64,000 bases of DNA. It comes from Cytobacillus oceanisediminis 2691 (GTDB lineage Bacteria > Bacillota > Bacilli > Bacillales > Cytobacillaceae). Positions within the stretch are counted from its first letter, which is position 1, and every line of letters begins with the position of its first letter. Below, piece after piece: positions 57,850 to 64,000 of this stretch. The stretch lies in contig NZ_VEEP01000006.1 in the NCBI RefSeq assembly GCF_007678455.1, positions 1 to 64,000 of the forward strand, given 5' to 3'. The notes beneath the pieces were generated by a model, which worked only from the letters and a program-made list of their open reading frames with translations, had not been told where the DNA came from and ran no database searches. The translations under genes were made by a program, and so were the position numbers.

Positions 57850-59021
57850 TGCGTTCCCTCCTTCCCTACAAGGAAAACGACATTGGCAAAAACATTCGAA
57901 CACGCATCCAGATTACGGACTGCGCTAATGTCCTGCAGGACGATTTGTTCACCATCCGCCCTTCTTTGCGCGGCCAACTGGTAGGCTTCCTTTCTTCGTT
58001 CCGGACTGAAAAGGATGCAGGTGACAGGTTCTGATTCCCCAAGATCGCCGAGGCTTTCAAGCAGACGGTCGAGCCTGATGGCAAATCCTGTCGCTCCAGT
58101 TGTTTTGCCGAATTTCTCGAGTAATTTGTCGTAGCGCCCGCCATTGCCGATCGGAAAACCGACCATTCCGGCATAAACCTCGAATAGGATTCCTGTATAG
58201 TAGCTCATATGGCTGACAATTGTTAGATCGAACTTGATTCGGCTGCTTTCTCCAAAGTCCTCGATGACATCCCAGAGCAGCTTCAGTTCGTCAAGCGCCG
58301 CCCTGCCTTTTCCATTCTCGACCAGTTCGAGCGCTTTGCCGATCACCTCAGGGCCGCCGCGCAATTCGAGGAAGGCAAGCAGCCTCTGCGAATCGATCGA
58401 TGACAACGGCAATGATTTGACATGCTCCCGGTAGCCAACATAATTCTTCTCATATAAAAATTTCGTCAATTCCCTGGCGCGTTCTTCGTTGCCAAGGATC
58501 TGCACGAACAATTCGTTGACGAAGCCGACATGCCCAACTGACAGCTGGAATTGTTCCAATCCTGCTTTTTTCAGCGAGGAAATCGCCAACGAGATCATCT
58601 CGCCATCAGCACTGACAGAGTCATCGCCGATACACTCGACCCCGATTTGTTCAAACTCTGCCGGCCGGCCCCCTTCACGCTGCTGGGCACGGTAGACGTT
58701 CGCCGAATAAGCCAGTCTTAATGGTATCTGGTCTTTGTAAAGCTTGGACGCCGCAACCCTGGCGATCGGCGCAGTCATATCAGGGCGCAGCACCAGTGTG
58801 TGCCCCTGCTGGTCCAGCAGCTTGAACAATTGCTGATCCAATATTGCCGATGCCGTTCCGACCGTTTCGTAATATTCGAGGGCCGGTGTTTCGATGAACT
58901 GAAAACCCCAGCGTTTCATCTCCATTTCTATTGAGCTGCGGACCCTTTCCTTCGCTTCATGCAGCTCCGGCAGTGTATCCCGCATGCCAAGCGGTTTTTC
59001 AAACATGAATAATCTACTCAA
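57846..59021 (-). CDS. hisZ: ATP phosphoribosyltransferase regulatory subunit
   Basis: About 391 residues, a histidyl-tRNA-synthetase-like paralogue without aminoacylation: [31 protein letters not shown] (motif 2 region) and [11 protein letters not shown]. Partner of the short HisG. Start: GAGGGTG precedes a TTG at 59021 by 6 bases, which I prefer; the ATG at 59006 is the alternative. First gene of the operon. Confidence 0.93.
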   Translation of the reverse strand: MSRLFMFEKPLGMRDTLPELHEAKERVRSSIEMEMKRWGFQFIETPALEYYETVGTASAILDQQLFKLLDQQGHTLVLRPDMTAPIARVAASKLYKDQIPLRLAYSANVYRAQQREGGRPAEFEQIGVECIGDDSVSADGEMISLAISSLKKAGLEQFQLSVGHVGFVNELFVQILGNEERARELTKFLYEKNYVGYREHVKSLPLSSIDSQRLLAFLELRGGPEVIGKALELVENGKGRAALDELKLLWDVIEDFGESSRIKFDLTIVSHMSYYTGILFEVYAGMVGFPIGNGGRYDKLLEKFGKTTGATGFAIRLDRLLESLGDLGESEPVTCILFSPERRKEAYQLAAQRRADGEQIVLQDISAVRNLDACSNVFANVVFLVGKEGTQ

Positions 59022-59079
59022 TATGGTCACCCTCTTCGTTGCCGATGTGGTTGGTTTATTTATTGGAACTCATTAGTTC

Positions 59080-59220
59080 GTTGCCTGTGCGGCTAACTTT
59101 TAATTTGATCATTTAGTTAACCTTGCTTCAGTCACTTGGTTTACTTTATATTTAACCATTTGTTTTTCTTTGCTTTAGTCACTTGGTTCACTTTTAATTT
59201 AATTATCGGAATCCTTTAGT
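59080..59220. repeat. Degenerate 47-bp repeats in the his leader
   Basis: The block GG(C/T)(T/A)(A/C)ACTTT(T)AATTT recurs at 59091, 59138 and 59185, with (C/T)TTTAGT(T/C)ACTTGG nearby, at a 47-bp step. It lies between the his promoter and hisZ. Confidence 0.6.
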
Positions 59221-59253
59221 TCGCTAATATGGTAACAAGATGAAGTTATATGT

Positions 59254-59282
59254 AGTGTACCGTTCATTCTATTATCCGTCAA
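59254..59282 (-). promoter_or_regulatory. his operon promoter
   Basis: TTGACG (59277-59282), 17 bp, TACACT (59254-59259) on the minus strand. The leader to hisZ is about 225 nt and contains the 47-bp repeats. No T-box motif is seen in it. Confidence 0.7.
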
Positions 59283-59424
59283 CCATTAGCTCTTCATGTT
59301 TATAATTTTTCATAATGGTTTCTAAAAAGGGGGCTTTTTTATAAGAGGATGTAAAAAAGGTATTCATTACTGATGAAATTGCAGCTCACATGGGGGTATA
59401 GAGATGAAGAATTATACTTTTTTG

Positions 59425-59535
59425 GCGAAAATCGAAATATATCGACCACTTTTCACGATATATCAGCGGATTTTTGATTTTATCGACCACATTTTGCAAT
59501 ATTTCGGCGGATTTTCAATTATATCGACCAAGTCC
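59425..59535. repeat. GGTCGA repeat array, inverted copy
   Basis: ATCGACCA at 59439, 59482 and 59523 (steps 43 and 41 bp), with GGCGGATTTT and GCGGATTTTT between. This is the reverse complement of the GTGGTCGA / AAATCCGCC family at 4619 and 51165. Confidence 0.7.
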
Positions 59536-59548
59536 CTTTCAGAAACAA

Positions 59549-59585
59549 AAAAAGCGAAGCGGAATCATTTCCGTTCGCTTTTTGT
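59549..59585 (-). terminator. Terminator of the hprK-side operon
   Basis: AAAAAGCGAACGGAA/TTCCGCTTCGCTTTTT stem with a T-rich tail on the minus strand, overlapping the acyltransferase stop. Confidence 0.85.
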
Positions 59586-60107
59586 TCCATAAATTTCATC
59601 ATCCGCCCAGCGCTCAGCTAGTTCTTCTTTTGTATAGATGACTCGCATCGGGTTGCCGCCGACGAATGCGCCCTCGGGTACGTCTTTGTGGACGAGTGTC
59701 CCAGCGGAGACGATGGCGCCGTCGCCGATCTTGATGCCGGGCATGATCGTTGAATTGGCGCCAATCATGACTTCACTGCCGATTTCGACATCGCCAAGAC
59801 GATATTCCTTAATCAAATATTCGTGAGCAAGGATGGTGGTGTTATAGCCGATGACGGTATTGCGTCCGACCGAAATTTTTTCCGGGAACATGACATCCAG
59901 CATGACCATCAGCGCAAAAGAAGTCTGTTCACCGATTTTCATCCGCAAAAATGTACGGTACAGCCAGTTTTTCATCCCGAGGAATGGCGTGTAGCGTGCG
60001 ACCTGGATGACGACAAAATTCTTGACGACCTTCCAGAACGGGACGGTTTTATAAACATGCCAGAGTGAATTGGCGCCTTCTACACGATAACGTGTCGTAC
60101 GTCTCAT
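59565..60107 (-). CDS. Hexapeptide-repeat acyltransferase (YvoF-like)
   Basis: 180 residues from ATG 60107, one base after the ppaX stop. Left-handed beta-helix hexapeptides (VGRNTVIGYNTTILAHE, VEIGSEVMIGANSTIMPGIKIGDGAIVSAGTLV) end with GGNPMRVIYTK, typical of CoA-dependent sugar or amino-sugar O-acetyltransferases. The target is unknown. Last gene of the operon. Confidence 0.88.
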   Translation of the reverse strand: MRRTTRYRVEGANSLWHVYKTVPFWKVVKNFVVIQVARYTPFLGMKNWLYRTFLRMKIGEQTSFALMVMLDVMFPEKISVGRNTVIGYNTTILAHEYLIKEYRLGDVEIGSEVMIGANSTIMPGIKIGDGAIVSAGTLVHKDVPEGAFVGGNPMRVIYTKEELAERWADDEIYGTKSERK

Positions 60108-60108
60108 C

Positions 60109-60753
60109 CTACACCCCGAGAATCGGCAGGATATCAGCCATTTTTTCCAGCATATAATCCGGATTGTATTGCTCCAGATGTTCTCTGCCCTTGATAGACC
60201 AGGCAACGGCAGCTGTCTTTGTGCCGGCATTTTTGCCGCCAAGGATGTCATGGTGGTTATCGCCGACCATGATTGCTCGGTCCGGGGAAGAACCAAGCAT
60301 GTCCAATGCTTTTAAAAGCGGCTCTGGATCTGGCTTTGCTTTTTCGACATGATCCAGTGCGACGACGACGTCGAAAAATTCATCAAGCCCCGTCAGCTTC
60401 AGGCCCATCTGGACGACATCAGAAAGCTTTGTCGTGACGATTCCAAGGTGGAAACCATTCTCTTTCAGAGTCCTTACAGTTTCGTACACACCTTCGAAAC
60501 CTTTTACCAGCAGGTCATGGTTTGCCAGATTGTAGGTGCGGTAGGTTTTGATCATTTCCTCGTAGCCTTCAGGATCCATCGGCTCGAATGTATCCTTGAG
60601 CGATGGCCCTAAAAACGGAAGGACATCCTCCCGTTTGTACTGGCCCGGAAAATAAGTTTCCATTGTATGGAGGAAAGACGAAATAATCAATTCATTCGTA
60701 TCAATCAAAGTCCCGTCGAGATCGAACAATACCGTATCTATTTTATTGCTCAT
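60109..60753 (-). CDS. ppaX: Pyrophosphatase PpaX
   Basis: 214 residues, HAD superfamily: [13 protein letters not shown] (catalytic Asp pair), [16 protein letters not shown] and [16 protein letters not shown]. Hydrolyses the pyrophosphate made when HPr kinase/phosphorylase acts in reverse; the cognate hprK is in the same unit. I chose the ATG at 60753 after AAAGGAAG. Overlaps the yvoD-like gene by 11 bases. Confidence 0.95.
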   Translation of the reverse strand: MSNKIDTVLFDLDGTLIDTNELIISSFLHTMETYFPGQYKREDVLPFLGPSLKDTFEPMDPEGYEEMIKTYRTYNLANHDLLVKGFEGVYETVRTLKENGFHLGIVTTKLSDVVQMGLKLTGLDEFFDVVVALDHVEKAKPDPEPLLKALDMLGSSPDRAIMVGDNHHDILGGKNAGTKTAAVAWSIKGREHLEQYNPDYMLEKMADILPILGV

Positions 60754-61687
60754 ATACTGCTTCCTTTCTTTTGGCAAGGTCAGCCCGGTTCCAGATGAAC
60801 GCTACTGCTGTCGTCAATAATATCGCCACTCCAAGGCGAATCAATAACAACGGCAGCACCGGGATTCCAAGCGGAACAAAAATTAGTGTATCTTCAACGA
60901 CTGCGTGGCAGGCCACAAGAAAAATGAACGCTAGTGTGACATCCTTTTTGCTGACTCCATCCTCTTGGACTGCCTGGATCATCACACCCGCACCGTATGC
61001 GAGGCCGATCAGCAGGCCGGCTGCCATGGTCGTCGAGGTGTTTTCCTTCATGCCCAGCGCTTTTGTCGCCGGCGCCATCCATTTTGAAAAAACGGCAAGC
61101 CATTGCTTATCCTTCATGATCTGAACGATGACCATCAGCGGGATGACGATGAGCGCCAGCTGGAAAATGCCGATACCGGCTTTGGTGACACTTTCAAGAA
61201 GAATTGATCCCCAGCCAGAAACCTCTTCCCCTTTGGCAGGAACCATGCCATATTTTGCGATTTCGGAACCGCCATTCCAGACAAGGTTGATGATGATCGC
61301 CGATAAGAACGCTAGCCCCAGCCGGACAAGGACAATGATCCAAAGCTTGACGCCGACCTTGACGGCCACACTTGATTCGACAAGCATATTGTGCGAAAAG
61401 CTCAGCATCACGGCGATGATGAACACTTCTTTTACCGTCAAATCAAGAGTCAGTATTGCTCCGATTGCCGCATACAGATTGAGGAAGTTCCCTATGACAA
61501 GCGGTATCGCCGCATCTCCCGACAAGCCGAACAACGACATCAGCGGTGTGATCAAGTCGATGAGCCACGGCAGGACAGGAGTATATTTAAGGATTGAAAC
61601 AATCAGGGTCACCGGAAAAATCACTTTCCCCAGTGCCCATGTTGTATTCAAGCCAACCATCAACCCTCTTTTCAATGAAGAACCCAT
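60743..61687 (-). CDS. Nucleoside-recognition (Gate) domain membrane protein (YvoD-like)
   Basis: 314 residues with about eight hydrophobic segments and two gate-type halves ([20 protein letters not shown] near 50; [26 protein letters not shown] near 215). The function is not established. In B. subtilis yvoD is at the same place between lgt and ppaX. Confidence 0.88.
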   Translation of the reverse strand: MGSSLKRGLMVGLNTTWALGKVIFPVTLIVSILKYTPVLPWLIDLITPLMSLFGLSGDAAIPLVIGNFLNLYAAIGAILTLDLTVKEVFIIAVMLSFSHNMLVESSVAVKVGVKLWIIVLVRLGLAFLSAIIINLVWNGGSEIAKYGMVPAKGEEVSGWGSILLESVTKAGIGIFQLALIVIPLMVIVQIMKDKQWLAVFSKWMAPATKALGMKENTSTTMAAGLLIGLAYGAGVMIQAVQEDGVSKKDVTLAFIFLVACHAVVEDTLIFVPLGIPVLPLLLIRLGVAILLTTAVAFIWNRADLAKRKEAVYEQ

Positions 61688-61748
61688 TGAAGCATCTCTC
61701 CCACTTTTTCAGCCTATATTTAATGTATTGAGTTGGTCCGTAATTTTT

Positions 61749-62561
61749 CTAGTTATCTAAATATCTTACTTTTGAATAACCCTTGGCTCTCCTGTAAATC
61801 CATAAACCAATCGCAAAAGCAATCAGTGCGATTGAGATAGTCTGGGCAATCCTTAGCGTGTCTGTCAGCATCAGGCTGTCTGTGCGCATGCCTTCGACAA
61901 AGAAGCGTCCGATTGAATACCAGATGACATAACTGAGGAAAAGTTCCCCGCGGCCCAGGTTGACCCTGCGCAACGACATAAGCAGGATAAAACCAAGCAG
62001 ATTCCAGATAGATTCATACAGGAACGTTGGGTGATAGTATGTGCCATTGATATACATCTGGTTGATGATGAATTCAGGAAGATGCAGGTTCTCCAAAAAT
62101 GCCCGGGTGACTTCTCCGCCATGTGCCTCCTGGTTCATGAAATTGCCCCAGCGGCCGATTGCCTGGCCAAGGATGATACTCGGAGCGGCGATATCCGCAA
62201 GCTTCCAGAATGAAACATTCCTTGACTTCGTAAAGAAATAAGTAGTGGCTACAGCTCCGATCAACGCGCCATGAATCGCAATCCCGCCATTCCAGATTTT
62301 AAAAATCTCGCCCGGATACTGTACGTAATAATCCCACTGGAAGATAACATAATAAATCCTTGCTGAGATGATGGCGATTGGAATCGCCCAGAGCATCAAG
62401 TCTGCAAATATATCTTTTGGCAATCCGCGCCGTTCGCCTTCGCGCATGGCAATCCATAAAGCGAGCGCAATTCCAAGCCCGATGATGACGCCGTACCAGT
62501 GCACCTGGATCGGGCCAAGCGAAAAGGCAATCGGGTCGATCGGCTGAATATTCTTTTCCAT
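61749..62561 (-). CDS. lgt: Prolipoprotein diacylglyceryl transferase
   Basis: 270 residues, polytopic. Signature [14 protein letters not shown] near 133, [11 protein letters not shown] near 180, and [23 protein letters not shown] at the N-terminal side. Transfers diacylglycerol to the lipobox Cys of prelipoproteins in the membrane. Downstream of hprK, with a repeat element in between. Confidence 0.97.
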   Translation of the reverse strand: MEKNIQPIDPIAFSLGPIQVHWYGVIIGLGIALALWIAMREGERRGLPKDIFADLMLWAIPIAIISARIYYVIFQWDYYVQYPGEIFKIWNGGIAIHGALIGAVATTYFFTKSRNVSFWKLADIAAPSIILGQAIGRWGNFMNQEAHGGEVTRAFLENLHLPEFIINQMYINGTYYHPTFLYESIWNLLGFILLMSLRRVNLGRGELFLSYVIWYSIGRFFVEGMRTDSLMLTDTLRIAQTISIALIAFAIGLWIYRRAKGYSKVRYLDN

Positions 62562-62582
62562 ATCATTTCCCCTTTTTCACAA

Positions 62583-62722
62583 GAAAAGCGCAAGCGCCAT
62601 GTCCAGCCCCGACAAGCGCTGGAGGGCCGACCATTGAAGTCGTTCTTTGACTTCATTGGGCGGACCGAAGCGACTCGAGGGGCTAGGCGCTGGAGCTGGA
62701 CAATTCTCGAAGTGAATTTTTA
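62583..62722. repeat. Dispersed repeat, short copy
   Basis: GAAAAGCGCAAGCGCC at the left and GGGGCTAGGCGCTGGAGCTGG plus TCGAAGTGAATTTTTATA at the right, with the GAAGTCGTTCTTTGACTTC hairpin in the middle. Same element as at 13424 but without its extra 120 bases. It sits inside the hprK-lgt transcription unit. Confidence 0.85.
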
Positions 62723-62761
62723 TATATTAAAAAATGAAAAAACCATTTATACCAGCACTTT

Positions 62762-62793
62762 AGCCGTGTTTAATCAAACGTTTGATTAAGGCT
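62762..62793. promoter_or_regulatory. Perfect 20-bp palindrome between lgt and hprK
   Basis: TTAATCAAACGTTTGATTAA at 62770-62789 is perfectly self-complementary. AGCC (62762-62765) and GGCT (62790-62793) flank it with a GTGT bulge on one side. A CTTTTTG follows on the plus strand. It could be a TetR-type operator or a hairpin within the operon mRNA. Confidence 0.5.
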
Positions 62794-62881
62794 CTTTTTG
62801 TAAACTTTATCGCTTTACAATGCATTATTTTCTTGCGTTCTACTATAGAAATACCTATCTGAAATTCATGGTTGTGTCAAT

Positions 62882-63817
62882 TTACCGTTCATCATGGTCG
62901 CCGTCTTCGATGACGTCAGAAAGCCTGTTGGTGAATTGCTCTGCTGCGTTCATCCCCATGCGCTTCAGCCTGAAGTTCATTGCGGCTACCTCAATGATGA
63001 CAGCGAGGTTACGGCCTGGACGGACCGGAATCGTCAGCTTCGTGATATCGGTGTCGAGGATTCTCATTTTTTCTTCATCAAGGCCCAATCTATCATATGA
63101 TTTTTTCTGGTCCCAGATTTCGAGATCAATAATCAGGGAAATCCGTTTATGTGAGCGTACCGCTCCTGCCCCGAACAGTGTCATGACATTGATGATGCCC
63201 ACGCCGCGGATTTCGAGCAGATGTTCAATTAGATCTGGCGAGTTACCGACGAGTGTTCCGATATCTTCCTGGCGGATTTCGACGCAATCATCCGCTACCA
63301 GCCGGTGTCCGCGTTTGACCAGTTCAAGCGCAGTTTCACTTTTACCGACACCGCTTTTGCCTGTGATCAGAACGCCAATCCCATATAGATCGACCAGTAC
63401 ACCATGTACGGCAGTAGTTGGTGCAAGCTTGCTCTCCAGGTAATTTGTCAGATGACTCGAAAGCCTTGTTGTCTTTTGCTTCGATCTCATGACCGGAACA
63501 GATTCTCGTTCGGCCGCTTCAATCAGTTCAGCCGGAACTTCCATGTCCCTTGTAACAATGATGCCTGGCGTAATATCTGTACAAAGCTTTTCCATCCGCT
63601 CTGTCTTTTCGCGAGGGTTCAGTTTTTCAAAGAAGGTCAATTCTGTTTTACCAAGCAACTGCAGGCGCTCCGCAGGATAATATTCAAAGTAACCGGCAAT
63701 CTCGAGTCCCGGCCTTGAGATATCAGTGGTCGTAATCGGACGGTTGATGCCTTCCTCTCCACTTAACAATTCCATGTCGAATTTCTCGATGATGTCTTTA
63801 GTGCGGACTTTTGGCAA
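62882..63817 (-). CDS. hprK: HPr kinase/phosphorylase
   Basis: 311 residues from TTG 63817, which follows AAGGAGG at 8 bases and matches the known start ([12 protein letters not shown]). P-loop GKSGVGKSE near 155, the family signature [16 protein letters not shown] near 200. Phosphorylates HPr and Crh at Ser46; crh is at 43900. First gene of hprK-lgt-yvoD-ppaX-acyltransferase. The longer frame to 63853 is rejected for lack of a site. Confidence 0.97.
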   Translation of the reverse strand: MPKVRTKDIIEKFDMELLSGEEGINRPITTTDISRPGLEIAGYFEYYPAERLQLLGKTELTFFEKLNPREKTERMEKLCTDITPGIIVTRDMEVPAELIEAAERESVPVMRSKQKTTRLSSHLTNYLESKLAPTTAVHGVLVDLYGIGVLITGKSGVGKSETALELVKRGHRLVADDCVEIRQEDIGTLVGNSPDLIEHLLEIRGVGIINVMTLFGAGAVRSHKRISLIIDLEIWDQKKSYDRLGLDEEKMRILDTDITKLTIPVRPGRNLAVIIEVAAMNFRLKRMGMNAAEQFTNRLSDVIEDGDHDER

Positions 63818-63839
63818 AGAAACTTCCTCCTTTATTAGG

Positions 63840-64000
63840 ACATTTTTTTCCACATGATCACAATACTTTATATTTTAGCACTTTTTCAGACAGAACCAAA
63901 TATAAGGAGTCAAAAAACACCATTGTTGTTTTTGAAATTGTATACTTCTCAATATATGTCTATACCAGTTGAAGCCATAATCAAATTATGTATAGTGGTA
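63840..64000. other. Upstream region of hprK
   Basis: AT-rich, non-coding on both strands. It should contain the hprK promoter (for example TAAAAT/TATAAA-like boxes near 63865-63880 on the minus strand), but no good -35 was found. The window ends here. Confidence 0.3.

Overview
The window looks like a chromosomal segment of a spore-forming Bacillaceae. Gene order over most of it (cggR-gapA-pgk-tpiA-gpmI-eno, secG-est-rnr-smpB-ssrA, clpP, crh-whiA-mgfK-rapZ-NUDIX-trxB-TPR, hisIFAHBDGZ, an acyltransferase-ppaX-yvoD-like-lgt-hprK) follows the Bacillus subtilis backbone. CwlJ, GerPA/GerPF-like proteins, a small heat-shock protein and Gly/Tyr-rich coat-like proteins indicate endospores. A Mesobacillus-type Bacillus is my guess at the genus; this is inference only.

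Layout. 0.1-6.4 kb: an accessory redox block with a 2-hydroxyacid oxidase, a MoeB/ThiF-type E1, a tungsten/molybdenum aldehyde:ferredoxin oxidoreductase, a MoaD-like carrier with a coupled small partner, and a LysR regulator. 6.5-9.7 kb: an exact 52-bp tandem array, a T-box-controlled brnQ, and a DsbA/FrnE-family oxidoreductase whose first catalytic Cys codon is UGA. 9.7-13.4 kb: an MMPL exporter with its MarR regulator and a near-perfect operator. 13.4-25.5 kb: a spore, envelope and hypothetical region with dispersed repeats. 25.7-27.0 kb: a LAGLIDADG endonuclease gene with a LexA-like box, convergent with a tmRNA gene whose T-loop is split by a group I intron. 27-40 kb: smpB, rnr, est, secG, a deacetylase and the CggR glycolytic operon. 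40-44 kb: a glutaredoxin-like protein, rpoN, a TetR regulator, a SinI-like orphan, tRNA-Arg and CtsR-controlled clpP. 44-51 kb: the crh/whiA/mgfK/rapZ/trxB block. 51-64 kb: a NERD protein, the complete histidine operon and the hprK-lgt block.

Most striking observations: (1) in-frame UGA at codon 13 of the FrnE/DsbA-like gene, at the CPFC active site, followed at SECIS distance by a 12-bp stem with a GUU loop, so a candidate selenoprotein; (2) a 274-nt group I intron in the tmRNA T-loop with a free-standing homing-endonuclease gene beside it; (3) many intergenic arrays of unrelated sequence that share spacings of about 21, 41 or 52 bp, close to whole helical turns; (4) a DUF2188-like spore-region gene broken by one base in a C5 run.
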